64,000 nt of DNA, taken from Volvox africanus. Lineage: Eukaryota > Chlorophyta > Chlorophyceae > Chlamydomonadales > Volvocaceae. A program made the position numbers and the translations under genes. The stretch covers positions 434,001-498,000 of the forward strand of contig BSDZ01000037.1 of NCBI GenBank assembly GCA_030268105.1, written 5' to 3'. The notes under the pieces were generated by a model. The model had not been told where the DNA came from, searched no databases, and worked only from the letters and a program-made list of their open reading frames with translations. Of the stretch, positions 1 through 11,188 are shown piece by piece (within the stretch, counting starts at the first letter, position 1; each line of letters begins with the position of its first letter).

Positions 1-1247
1 TCCGAGATCATTTAAGAATAACTCCAGGAAACACCACACTGGATGACAAAGTCAGAACATCGGCGTGTTTAGAGGGAAGAGGGGGACAGAGATCCGATCG
101 GACAGGACGAGGAAGAGGTGACTGGATGAAGGCGCAGGTGCAACATGAAGGAGGGGTTAGGCGAGCGGAGTGAGAAAGAAACCACATCGCTCTACGGAGG
201 GAGACTTATCAGAGGGGTTCCGGGCCAGGCACTTCAGCCGCTGCCCGTGAGAGGGGATTCCGTGGTGTTAAAGAAGCAAGCAATAAAGCAGTAAAAACTT
301 TATTTGAAACAAGTTGTATAGCTTCTTATTACAGATAGGAAGAGCTATGGATAACTCCCCTTGCACAAATTCGCATGGGACGGGGAGTTCCAAAGGAACG
401 CTGCAAGCCCTCGCACGGGGATAAAATGTTGCAACTTCTGATTTTCCGCAGCTAGCAATCCGGAAGTTCTCGAATTATGACATGAATGCGACGGCCTGAA
501 TGATGCGGAATTAGGTAGATGTCGTATCCACAGAGCCTGTCCACTGCCACAACACTACATCTGTGCTGCAGTTGTCATATATTAATCTGTATTAATGCTC
601 CTATTCTTTCTGAGCATGAAAGATATTATTTGATGTTGCTCGAGTTGCCATGTATAGCTCGTGCGCCAAGCCAATTCTTCCTCATGCTGTACCTTTCACT
701 TGTAACGGTGGCGCCCCTGGGGCCCTCCGCAGCTGGGCTGTGTGACGATGCCACCATGATACCTGGGTGGGCCGATGTTGGATTCTGACCGTGAAATCTT
801 AGGCCATGGCCTTATTTGGTTTTCATCAGGCGAAGATCCATGTATCAGCTAGAGGTGACAATTTCACTTGTAAAGGTGGTCTAACCGTCTTCAAGCCACC
901 TCTGCTGGGTGGTGCTGATGTGGGTGTTTTCGGAGGGAGGGAGCCCATTCAAATCCACCGCATCTGTAATCTGTCCACAGCCCATCGGTCACCAGCCTAG
1001 TAACCCTCACAGCCATCTGGAAGGAGGACTTTTGTTTCCCAATGTCTCATTTCCAGCCGGAAGGAAAAGCTGCAATATCAAAATAACGACAATCTGTCGG
1101 GGAGGGGCCCGACCCCTGGCGGCGTCTGCCGCTTAACCACGCCACCGTCTCCCTATTCCATCCCCCTCCCGATCGGACCGACCCACCTAACACTCCACCC
1201 ACCGGGATATATTCTCGGCTGGCCCCGTTGAGACTGAATGCGGGGCT
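1..1247. other. No recognisable gene (left edge)
   Basis: Both strands contain only short ORFs with no family resemblance. This stretch lies downstream of the truncated sulfatase gene. I looked on the minus strand for the missing C-terminal sulfatase exons and recognised none. A TTACA (TGTAA on the minus strand) occurs near 324 and could be a poly(A) signal for that gene, but it is far from the stop. Confidence 0.5.
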
Positions 1248-3023
1248 TTAGTATTCGAAGATGAAGGGGTGCACAAGCGCGTCAAAGACTGTCCAGTCGG
1301 AAGGTGGGGGGTCGTACTTGCGGATTGTGTAGTCCACTATGAACTTGCCTGAGGTGGGGTCAGAGGCCCCAGTGAAAAAGGACAGGGATGCCGAGGTGGA
1401 GGGGCAGAGGAGAGGGAGGGCAACAGATAGCGGGCACAGAGGGTGGGCAACTCGATATGAAAGGACATGATGAAGCCAAAGGTGCGCAGCACGTGGCCGA
1501 GGAGGGGAAAGAGAGGTGCAGGGTAGGAGCAGCGAGACGAGGCTAATGAGGGCGGCAGGTAAGGGGCAGAGCCCTCGAGGCAGTGCCCTCGAGGAGGAGA
1601 CAAAAGTATGAAACCTGGATCTGAAGGCGCTATGGGGACAGGTGCCCCGGTGAGGAGTGTAAATCACCAGCCACTGGGAAATGAGTGAAATTGAAATTGG
1701 CAAACCAGTCTCTGTATGCTCTGCATAAGCTCAAACCACGGGGGAATTCAGGCATCGCGCGTTCCCAGGCCCGTTCCCTCGAGACCTCTCCATATCCCAT
1801 ATAACCTCCCATGCCCTATAACCCCTCGCCCTATAAGGCCCCCCCTCACCTGTGTATAGCGTGTTGTAACCCACTTTCTGCAGCCAGGTGGGGAGCCACT
1901 CGCGATCCAGCTCACGGAATTTTGCATAATCTCCTGTATGTGAGGGAGGGGTTGTAGGTTCGCGAGCCAGGGCCTCGGGGATAACGAATTTGGTATGTGG
2001 AAAAATGGTTTCCGCGGCCAGACGGCGAACCCCTTGGGGTGGCAAAAGAATGAATGAAAGAACGGAAGGACACAACGAACTCGCTATGTGGACGGCCCAG
2101 AAAGGGGAGGGGTCTGCGGTGAGAACAGGAAGGTTGCATGGGATGATAGTGCCTAGAGGTGAAGGGATGCAGAGCCGCGGAGGGCGGAGGGCTGGCGGGT
2201 TTCAGTTGCTGTTGGGTCAAATGACAGTCATCCGTCCACCTACGGGAGGGGTCTTAGGGTTTTTTGGGGCTGCCTTTCCATGTCTGCTATCGCTCGTAAA
2301 TGTAAATCTGTGCTTAAAAAAAGGTGGTAAATGAGAAACTCGTCATGCCCGGTTCCGGTGCATGACCTGCACCAAAACCCGGGTCCATGTTTGCCCCGCC
2401 AATTAACCTAATTGAGGGTAATGACAAGGGGCCGCACGTAGCAATGTCGCTGAGGAAGCCACCCGTCCACCCAGGAATACTTCTTCCATCGGGGCAGGTC
2501 GGGTATTACCGTCTGAGGCCTACGATCATATGCAGGCTAGTCGGGGGCCGCAGGGTGGAAATTGTCATCTGAAACTTTGACGTACCGTGTGTGAAGTCTG
2601 CTTCACACAGAGCACGTCTGTGAAATTGCTGTTGTGACCCAGCTGGCCGTGGAGGAGGCTGACCCTAGAAGGGTAGCAGATCGGAGAGACGAAATGGGTC
2701 GTAAAGGTGACACCTGGCTTGCAGCAAAATCGGAATATAACGGGATACGGAACCGATGTCTGCATGAACCGAGAGGAAGATTACCAATTACCAACTACTA
2801 CTTACCAACTTAAAAAATCCTTGAACAAAATCTATGATTCTGAACATTCCTGGTCGCGTCGTCGTGCACGAAAGTCGCACGTCGCCAAAAGCCGTTTCGT
2901 CGCCGGCATCGCCAGCTCACCGCTGCTGTCCTGAGTTTCCTTTAGATCATCTACAAGAATAACGATAAAGTTTGGATGCCGTGCTATAGACGTTGAAACT
3001 GTGATGATACCCAGACACAGCAT
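1248..3023 (-). CDS. Arylsulfatase / N-acetylglucosamine-6-sulfatase-like, N-terminal part only
   Basis: Sulfatases hydrolyse sulfate esters and in algae are usually secreted or periplasmic. Four exon-like blocks run 3' to 5' on the plus coordinates. About 3023-2870 carries PNFIVILVDDLKET, the metal-binding DD segment. About 2717-2616 carries GVTFTTHFVSPICYPSR, where the Cys of C-x-P-S-R would become formylglycine, followed by GQLGHNSNFTD. 1933-1850 encodes DYAKFRELDREWLPTWLQK...YNTLYTG. 1348-1248 encodes KFIVDYTIRKY...WTVFDALVHPFIFEY. The last intron (1849 to 1349) has a clean GTGAG donor and CAG acceptor and restores the family motif YTGKF. The link between the second and third blocks is not resolved in phase, so an exon may be missing. 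A TAA follows FIFEY at 1248, where family members continue for hundreds of residues; no GT donor precedes it. The gene is therefore truncated, a pseudogene, or continues through an unusual splice. The ATG at 3023 is only the first in frame. Confidence 0.75.
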
Positions 3024-5155
3024 TTCATCTAGAAATAATTTTAATTGTTTCTTTGAATCAAACGATGTATTGGGAGGAAATTTTTTCGTACCTATACTCG
3101 ATGGAAGAAATATTTCCAGATTTGCTCATTTCATGCAAAGCATGACGTTCGTCTTCGACGGGTCTTTTGCCGTTATTGAACAAAAGGGTAGAACATATAA
3201 CTTTGGGGGTGCAGTTTAAAACCTTGCAAGAGGAAGAGAGAGCATCATGACCGCCCTCTCGTTTGTGCTGACCGTTAATCAGAAAGGAAGCACTTAATGG
3301 GCGTGAAGCCGCATTATCATATCATACTGAAAAACGTTACGGAATATTGCAGCTGCCTTCACTTTTGTCGCACATTGGTCTGGGTACGCAATCCCCAACT
3401 GCCTCAATCAATCTCCAACACATCCGGCCACCCACCCCGGAAGGTGTGTTCATCCCAAACGCCGCTACCCACTAACTGTTCTCCTAAACCACCTACTTTA
3501 TGGCATGCATATGCAAGACGATGACCTCCTGTCTTGCGTTTTTCCGATTCAAGTCCAAGAAACATACAGCCGGGGGGAGCATGGCCCAGCGCAAACCGGT
3601 TGTGCACGGGGGCTCCTTCTGGACGTCTTCGAGTGTGTCCTCAGATGAAAGCAAATTTTTCGTTACAAAATTAATAGTTACAGCCAATCCAACAATTTTG
3701 ATGCTCATTCGTTGTTCCTGGCTTATCGTCTAGTCGCCACGTACGCACAAGGAGCAGCACATCTCAATGCCCAGATTCCTGGACCTCATGTCAATTGTTC
3801 ATTGCGGGGCAAAACAGGCAAGGTACGTGGCATGTTCAAAAATAGGATAATATGAGCACCCGAACCCACCTTTAGTGCCTTACACCGTGAATAACATCGA
3901 CGGACATCTCTGAGGCACGGGCCTTGCACCAAGACTTTCACCACTCCCCAAACACCACAAGACATGACGGCGAGCCCTCCCCCCACCAGGGGGAAAGGGA
4001 CGAGCCAGTCGGACCCAATAACAAATGGAACATAATGCTATTGAAGGTGATCTACCGATAACGTTCAGGGAGATGTTACCACGCACAATCATCCTAGTAT
4101 AGGGAGTTCCCGTCAGCAGACTGATATCCATAGAGTCCCATTGTCGCAAGGTCTGACATCTCAGTGGGTTAGCAGTGAGGACGGAGTCAAACGCTATAAC
4201 ATCGAATTCGTGCATTAGCTCGTGCTAGGCGATCCAACGCAGCCTCTTATGCAAACCAGACGCAATGCGTTAGGAATTGTGTATGGGATACACGCGTCTA
4301 ACGCGCACCAACGCAAGCTCTAACGTGCCCAGCTAGATCCTAAGGTACGTGTTAGGCCGAATGCTTCACTTGGATTAGCTTGCTGAAATTCAAGCTCGTT
4401 ACCGCTATTGTACCCGACTGACGTTATTTGGCGGGGTGAACCATCCCTCACCTACAGTCAAATCATTATTAAAACAGACACCATCCACAACTTTTCCCAA
4501 CTCTCCACCCACATCCCATGATCCGCAACGGATAGCCCGAGCCCTTACCGAGTCCTGCCTATACCTGAGCTGAGCGCAGTTAGCTCCCCGTTGACACCCT
4601 TCCTCCAGGGCCTCCATGAACGCAGAACTCGTCTCCTAGGCTCCCAAGATATAAACCCACTGGCTCCTCATAGGCTGGGTGAAACAGAAGCCCTCCTCAC
4701 TCTTAGCCCCTACATGAGGCCCCCAATTACGGGTACTACCACCCTCCTCTACCTTCCACACACGATGTTGAGAGCTTCCACCGTGTATCTAAGGGTTTGA
4801 TAGCTGGTCTAGTAGTCATTTATATTTCAAAGTTATGAGTGTTAGAATGGACCACGAATGTACCAGGCACCAGCTCTGTGCAACGAAGCCCAAATAAACA
4901 CACGGTGCATTATTGCCCGCATGCTCATCTCAACCCACATGCCCTTGGGGGATAAACAATCCTGCATAACTGTGTTAGTAGTGTCCCAGTATGCTCCTCG
5001 TTAGCCAGGCCCCACTGCCTCATCACGCGCACAATAGATGGAGGCTACTTGTACGTTGTTAGGCATCTCTTCATCCCTTTAGATCGTTCGTCCAACACAA
5101 AATGACGATATTAACGATCCTGCGCACATCTCCTGTGCCTTCACACGGTAATTAC

Positions 5156-5202
5156 AAAACACACACATACACACACAGACGCACGCACACGCACACATGC
5201 AA
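5156..5202. repeat. CA-rich microsatellite
   Basis: Imperfect (CA)n interrupted by CATA and CGCA variants, in an intergenic region. Confidence 0.8.
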
Positions 5203-7102
5203 GCTAAACCGGCACGTACGCACTTCACAATTCAAGAGTGTAACACAAGCACATCACCATTAGGCTTGATGCGCCAGACAGATCCCATTCATTTGGATTA
5301 TTTTTTCATTCCGCAGTTCTTCGCGCAGAAAGGAAGCGTCTTCAGCAGCATTGCTGCTGCATCTGCTGATCCCTCTTTTCCCGCAGTGCATGTATGTGCG
5401 CAACCCCATCCCCGACCCCACACAGCCCCAACCATGTACACGTCTGCGAGCCCCTTCTCGAAGTCACACGATAAATCTTCGCAAAACCCTGCCTTGTTGC
5501 ACTCGTACTGTTGGGGCTCCTCACGCACATGCATCACTGTCCGTGCTTTAAAAAAGAACCAGCATGCAGCCTCACGATGTGCTTTCGATTCTTAACACAC
5601 GAGAATAATCATCGCTGGCGAAACTCTGCTCATGCATCACAGCTTGGCCGCCGCACGAATGGTGATATCACCGTACGGCTCGTCCTGCGAAGCCACCACG
5701 TATCCTGCAGTGTAGGTCACAAGTGTCTGGCAGCAACAGCTTGGCAGCCTCACTCCGCTTCAGTCGTGATGCAAGGCCAAAGAACGACAGGGCTGGCTCT
5801 TGGAGATCACTGATGCCGTTGCCGCTGCCGTTGCTCTGTCCGGCCCCTTGGTGCTGCTCCGCGACCTGGACCGGGACCTGAATCAGACCGGGGCCAGCTG
5901 CTTTCGAAAATTGCTGCGGTGCAACGAGGGGTGGATTGGATGTGAGGGGTGGGCACACTATCCGCACTGGAAATCGATGGTGCGAGACAGCAGTCATGTA
6001 ACAGCGCTACAAGTCACGTATAGCAGCGAGATCTCTCTCTCTCCCGCAACGGCGGCTTCCCCGGGTGCACATGCAAGCAAGGTATGACAGCGACACTCGC
6101 TACGGCATACCGATAATGGTAAGGTTATTACCAAAACATAGCTTGCTTGTAAGGCTCTAGCTTTCCATGGTCGCTGTCGTCACCTCAGGATAGCACCGAA
6201 CAAATCCAAGGACCTTCCGCGCGTGGAGGATAGTCGGGGTAGTACCATACCATACTACTACTGCCCTCCCCATCCCAGCTCTCAGCACCTGGCTCCGTGC
6301 CCCTAAATAGGCCTTCCAAGCTGCTACTCTCAACTCTGCCCCGGGGCTCCTGCACCCGAGGTGGAACTACCTAATCCTTAATGCTAGCGCTGCAGTATCC
6401 TCCATCCGTTGGGTCTTGCTGTTCTTCTTGCCGAAAGCGCAGCAGTTTATTAACAGAAGCGTGCCAAATGGTGCGGGATCTGCTTTTGTGTTCAGCGCGT
6501 GCTGATCGACAAAACAAGATGAAAAGGAAAGCAATAGCATGCAATTAAATAAAGCCCTGTGGACAAGGGCTGAGGTGAGACATCTGTACGACTGCCTTGC
6601 CCAGGGCCGTACACCCAACCAAACTGGCTTCCTAACGCAAGCCCACATTTTGTTCCTCCTAGTTTGCAGTTTCCCCTTCTACTTTGTATTGTTGCACGAC
6701 ATGAGGGGGGCCAGATGGGGCCGATGCGGACGTTGAAACCGATGTGAATTCCAAAAGCAATTGGGATGGCGATGTGAGCCTCAAAACGTTCACAGTTCCG
6801 CATGTCGTGGGAGCGATTGCGTTTTGGTTGGAGCGCCTGGCTGGCCTGCTGGTTTCCAATTTGACTTGGACTTTGGAATGTGGCTCTCGACGGCTTCCAG
6901 CGGCTGAGATGAACTGTAACGGACTGGCGCTGACAATTGACAGTGTGACCGCGACGGCTTGCGGACGTACTTCGACTCCTTTCATAGCGAACTAGCCGAG
7001 TCAGCATAGTTAAGCATATCACCTATGTCCATAAAATTACCATCCCGTTTGTGCATAAAAGACTGGCCTAGCTGTACGTATCTAGAGGGGCCCGTGTTAA
7101 AA

Positions 7103-7195
7103 CGTTTTAGAATGTTTTACTATTTTTAAGAATGTTTTACTATTTTAGAACTTTTTCAATTTTTATTTTTTATTTTTTATTTTTTATTTTTTAAA
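7103..7195. repeat. AT-rich repeat with TTTTTA hexamer run
   Basis: Two near-identical copies of a segment containing GAATGTTTTACTATTTT are followed by several copies of TTTTTTA/TTTTTA (about 7157-7192). The base composition contrasts strongly with the surrounding DNA. It sits about 380 bases upstream of the GNAT-like ORF. Confidence 0.85.
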
Positions 7196-7574
7196 TAAAC
7201 TTCAAAACTTGGAACGTTTGTAGTGCTTCCCTTTTGCGCAAGAGGTTTCGCTCTGTCTTAGCTAGTGCATCTAAAATAGATGCGGCTCTAATACAGACGG
7301 CTGAATCGGACATATCTACAATTGCAATCCGCGCATAAGTGACTTGGGCGTTTAGGCAGCAGATGTTATCGTCCAACATAAGTACCCGACGACGTCGGCA
7401 CACATCAACTTGCGTGTGCCAGTGAAAATGCCGGACAAAGCCGCATCACAAAGCCGTCTTCACCAGCAGCAGAAATCCTGTTGTCACCATGAACAACTTT
7501 AATTATGGACTGCTACATACTCCATTAGCCAGGCATCCGTCGAAGTCCTGCACATTACAACCTTGCTTCCCATA

Positions 7575-8342
7575 ATGACCTTTGGAAGTCCGGTATCGTT
7601 CCCTGTCGGACGCCAGCCGCCGGTCACGGAGAAGAACCTCAGCGCAGCCCTGTTGCAGCGAAATGCCGTTCCCGAATTGCCGAGTACTCCCAGCCTGAAG
7701 GCTACCAAGGTTAGATCTGACGATTCCTTATGCAGTTCCACAACGAGCTCTTGCTCAACCATCACCAGCACCTCAAATTTCGCGACTTCGGACTCCCTGT
7801 CGGTCCGCCTTCGGCCCGTGATTCCTTCGGATGAAGCCGCCATCCGAGAAATGTGGATTGAAGGTTGGGAGGACACCCTTGTGCAGAAAGCGCCCGTCAT
7901 GTGGCACGAACGCGTTCGGAAGGCCCGTGCGGCCGTCGCTGTCAGTGCCATTGCCGTAGCGCTCTGCTACACCGCCGCCTGTTCCCTCCTTATACTGCTG
8001 CACCGTCCTGTTGGCTCACCACGATGGCCAGAGTGGTGGGATTTGAGGGATCAGCGGCTGCTATCGGTGCGGAGGTTGGAAGGCCCAGCCCAACTGGCGG
8101 TACTGAACACCCTGCACCTCATCGCAGTTGTGTCGCGATGGATGCTGGCGCTGGCACTTGTGGCGGCAGTGCTGGTGGTTGCAGGCCCGCTGGTGGTGCC
8201 GCTGCAGCTACGGTTAGCGGTCCTGCGTGTGGACTTTCACCGAATGGTACGAGACATGTGTCCGGATATGTGGGACCTGTACAACAGCTGGTCGAGGCCG
8301 GCGGACGCGTGTGTATGCCTGGACATGCCGTACGCAGTCTAG
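7575..8342 (+). CDS. GNAT-like (NAT8-type) N-terminal exon with two membrane segments
   Basis: The reading frame starts with ATG at 7575 (an upstream in-frame start-like codon at 7563 is possible) and runs 255 residues to a TAG. After a Ser/Thr-rich stretch comes VRLRPVIPSDEAAIREMW at about residue 77, the beta1-alpha1 start typical of GCN5-related N-acetyltransferases. Two strongly hydrophobic segments follow at about residues 118-141 and 186-208, then DMCPDMWDLYNSW...DACV. That last part resembles the segment that precedes the glycine-containing cofactor strand in NAT8-like enzymes, which carry a membrane hairpin inside the fold. The acetyl-CoA-binding motif is absent from this ORF. A GTATG donor at about 8313 suggests that it lies in downstream exons. 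An exon-like stretch at about 9101-9167 might be one, but its phase does not fit and it ends at a dispersed repeat. Functional status is uncertain. Confidence 0.5.
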   Translation: MTFGSPVSFPVGRQPPVTEKNLSAALLQRNAVPELPSTPSLKATKVRSDDSLCSSTTSSCSTITSTSNFATSDSLSVRLRPVIPSDEAAIREMWIEGWEDTLVQKAPVMWHERVRKARAAVAVSAIAVALCYTAACSLLILLHRPVGSPRWPEWWDLRDQRLLSVRRLEGPAQLAVLNTLHLIAVVSRWMLALALVAAVLVVAGPLVVPLQLRLAVLRVDFHRMVRDMCPDMWDLYNSWSRPADACVCLDMPYAV

Positions 8343-9167
8343 TGTCGTCTAGGAGAGGCCACAAAGCTTGATCGGTACCAGGCTATGGGACAACAGTGCC
8401 CAAACCTTTATCAGCCTAATTAACTCCGTTCAGGACATACAGGCATTTGCAAATAGCAGCCAGACAAGTGGCAACCACCAACGCCGGGCCCAACGTTTCC
8501 CCGTTCGCTCCATTAGCAACACTGCCACCATCATCATCGCCACCACCACCACCACTACCATCGTCACCACCATCCTCACCCTCACCATCATCGTCATCAT
8601 CATCACCAACACTGCTACCAACACCACGCAACAATCCCAACTACCAAAACTTACTTACCCGGGTATTAGAGCCTTGTGGTTAGTGTGCCGAACAACCCCG
8701 GATGGACAGCTGGTTGAGCAGCTCCAACTCGCTATGAACACACTAGGCTACAACCAATTTAAAGCATTCTACACTTTTAATACGAGCAATATACAAACCC
8801 CCGAAGCATGCATACTAATGCAACAGCGACGCAGTAGTTTGTTATGGGCGATAGGCACAGCAGTCGTACGAAGTAGTACGGGTGAATAATATACATGAGC
8901 TTTTGAGATCCCAACGCGCGGGGAGAGACAGTATGTAGGTGGGGTATTGGGCTATACATACGAACTACACACCGAATCCTGACAACCAATAACGTTATTG
9001 GATTTAAACTCCAAACGCAAGTCTTTCTTTGCAAACGGGGAATGTACACCGACACATCACCGACATTTCACCGACGAATAAATATATCCCATGCATGCAG
9101 GAGGTGGTGTGGCGGGCCCGGTGACGGCCCGCCTGCTGGGCCTGTCTGTTGTTCGTGAAGACGTGCG
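8343..9167. other. Low-complexity DNA, possible remnant exon at the 3' side
   Basis: 8519-8620 is a triplet-rich (ATC/ACC) run that keeps several frames open and encodes nothing recognisable. At 9101-9167, after a CATGCAG acceptor-like site, one frame reads GGVAGPVTARLLGLSVVRED. It faintly resembles the L-x-x-L-S-V-x-x-x-x-R cofactor region of GNAT proteins, then meets a stop where the dispersed repeat begins. Confidence 0.35.
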
Positions 9168-9306
9168 CGATCTATATATGTAAAGAGTACTGTTACAGCG
9201 AGAGATGTCCATGTATGTGCGTGCTGCTCGTTTCGTGGACTAACGCTGATCCATCATCGCGCAACAGATCCCGGTCGGCATTAGCGTCTGCAGTCTGTTC
9301 CGCCGA
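9168..9306 (+). repeat. Dispersed repeat, copy 1
   Basis: About 139 bases match, in inverted orientation, 54186-54322 with an estimated 85-90% identity by eye. Shared stretches include GTTACAGCGAGAGATGTC, GTATGTGCGTGCTGCTCGTT and GCGCAACAGAT. The similarity starts and stops fairly sharply, as expected for a transposable-element fragment. No coding capacity or terminal repeats are visible. Confidence 0.85.
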
Positions 9307-9549
9307 CATTAATCATTTTGTACCTGTATTGGCCGCTTCTCGAGGGGAAGCACTATCCCAGACGTCTTCTCCCCAGCCCCCCCTAGGCATGCAGCCTCCA
9401 TCTCAATGGACATCCTGGCGGAGTCCCTCCCTATACATGCCCACGCACGATCGGTACCAGCTATGCCTTGATTTGCCACATCAGGATCTTCATGATATTT
9501 TGCACAATGAGTGCGAGATTTAGGAAAGGTAGTGTAGCTTTTTTAGCTA

Positions 9550-10250
9550 ATGAATCTGATGACTGCTTCTGCTTCTGCTGCTGTGCCGGTAGAGATGCAC
9601 GAGGAGACCGGTCCTGAACCCAATCACTTGACCCAGCCAGCAGTCAGTTCTGTGCCCGAGGTGGAGCTGGTGGCCCTGGCCAGTCGCAGTCGGTTGCTCT
9701 TTTGGCCGCAGTGCATCCTTCAGAGGGATGGGGGCGTCTACTCCCGGGTGGACGGGGAAGGCGGATTACACAGATCCGATGCACTTTGGCAGATGGAGGG
9801 GGACCGTGAGGTAACATGTGTATTTTTGCCGTACCTCTGTTATTACATCCGCCTGCAGACAGCAGGGCCCGATTGGAAGACACACCCACCATCACACACA
9901 CACACACACACAAAGCTGACATCAAAATATTGGATACTACCCGTGGATGCCACACAGGATGGCATCCTACGACAGCCTACAGGTATGCATTCGTATGTGC
10001 CCGTGCCGCAATCAGCTGCAAAAGTTGCATGCAGAGATCTCGCCATGCGGCCTTTGTTTATTTTGGCGTGAGTTGGGCTCCCGGACTCCCCCCGGCAGAG
10101 GTTGCCCTGCCTGTTCCGTCCTCATGCCTGTGTCCCGAGCAGAGGGAATCTGGGTTGTGCAGTGTAGCGCAGGACTCCGTACGGAGGTCGCGCGATTGGA
10201 TCCATGATTTGGCCAACCCTGCCTGGCTTTCGCTGCTCGTAGGGGTGTGA
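9550..10250 (+). CDS. Candidate three-exon gene of unknown function
   Basis: Phase-consistent exons are 9550-9810, 9958-9982 and 10099-10250, encoding 145 residues. The donors are GTAACA and GTATGC; the acceptors are ACACAG and GGCAG. Readable segments are VPEVELVALASRSRLLFW, GGLHRSDALWQMEGDRE and, at the end, SVRRSRDWIHDLANPAWLSL before TGA. No domain is recognised. It could instead be the 3' part of the gene that begins at 7575. The first intron contains a CA run and a segment repeated at 23013-23092. A TGTAA lies about 260 bases after the stop. The 25-base middle exon makes the model tentative. Confidence 0.35.
9822..9914 (+). repeat. Dispersed repeat of a second type, copy 1
   Basis: The core TTGCCGTACCTCTGTTATTACATCC through GGGCCCGATTGG and a following CACACCCACCATCACACACA run recurs in the same orientation at 23013-23092 with a few substitutions. 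It lies inside the first intron of the candidate gene at 9550-10250. Confidence 0.8.
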
Positions 10251-11188
10251 TGGGTACGAGGAAGGAGAGGAACGGGAATATGTTTGCTGGCGGGACAGTA
10301 CGGGACGGGGCATGGAGGGGGATTTGTGGTTATGCAGTTATCCCATAGACCCCCTCCTTCGTTTTGTCATCAGTGGGATGGCCAAGACGACAGCGCTATA
10401 GGACTGCGATCGGCAAATCCGCTCGTGCATGTAAGCTCTGACTCGCTGTCGTCTTGGCTGTCTGACATCCGCATTTTCGCAAGCAACGCTGGACTGTTTG
10501 CTTATTGCTTGTAACGGAGGAGGTGACCATTCGCAGCTAGGACAGATAACGAGTCGTACAATTGTGGAAGCAAATTGGGAAGCGCATGAACGTAGTTCAT
10601 TTTGTGTGATATTAGGCGGCTGGCCGGCGGTTGTGGGGACAGTAGGCATACTCTAGAATATCATGGTGTACTATCCATAGACTTGATGCGGCTTGGGGCG
10701 GTGCGTGGCGATGAGTGAGAGGAAGTCCAGGGACTTAATTGGAATCCCAAGAGGTCACTGTGACCGTAATAAAGCAGTTTATAACAAAAATAAGGATAAG
10801 AAGGAGACAGCTTGAGAGGTACACCTCTTATTCGTAGGATGTCCCCGAGGAAAACACCCTGTGAAATAGGGTGGAATCATGCGGAGCTAGGCGGAGAGGA
10901 GCAGTACAAATCCGGTGTTTTGTTTTCCAGATCAAGGAAGATGCAATATATCAGTGCCTGTACAAGCATGTAGGTATTTCGTTTTGAGTTCGCAGGTTGT
11001 CATGTCAGTGAGCCTTCAATCAATGCGTGTATTATAAATGTACTGCTGCGTGTACGGCCTGAAAAGGCTTGCAGGCCCAGCAGGCCTACACGTATGGCGT
11101 GATGACAGAAGTTGATATTCCAGGTCACAGACTCAAGACATGCAGACATAGATGGTACACGGCGTAAGGTAGCATTAGTGGTGCTGCG
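10251..11188. other. Intergenic region upstream of the LRR gene
   Basis: No supported ORF. It contains a TGTAA at 10510-10514 and must include the promoter of the plus-strand LRR gene that starts at 11189, but I could not identify a clear TATA box. Confidence 0.5.
10510..10514 (+). terminator. TGTAA poly(A)-signal candidate
   Basis: The pentamer TGTAA is the usual poly(A) signal in chlamydomonadalean algae. This copy is about 260 bases downstream of the stop at 10250. The match is short and could occur by chance. Confidence 0.3.

Larger units (their letters stand above)
3024..7574. other. Long stretch without a convincing gene
   Basis: This region includes AT-rich DNA around 2990-3220 with a 72-codon plus-strand ORF (3001-3219) of no known family. 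At about 4200-4330 CTAACGC/AACGC motifs recur. There is a CA-rich microsatellite near 5156-5200. A Val/Ala/Leu-rich ORF at 5800-6087 looks faintly protein-like on both strands and cannot be assigned. The DNA at 7100-7195 is very AT-rich. No splice-consistent gene model could be built here. Confidence 0.4.
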
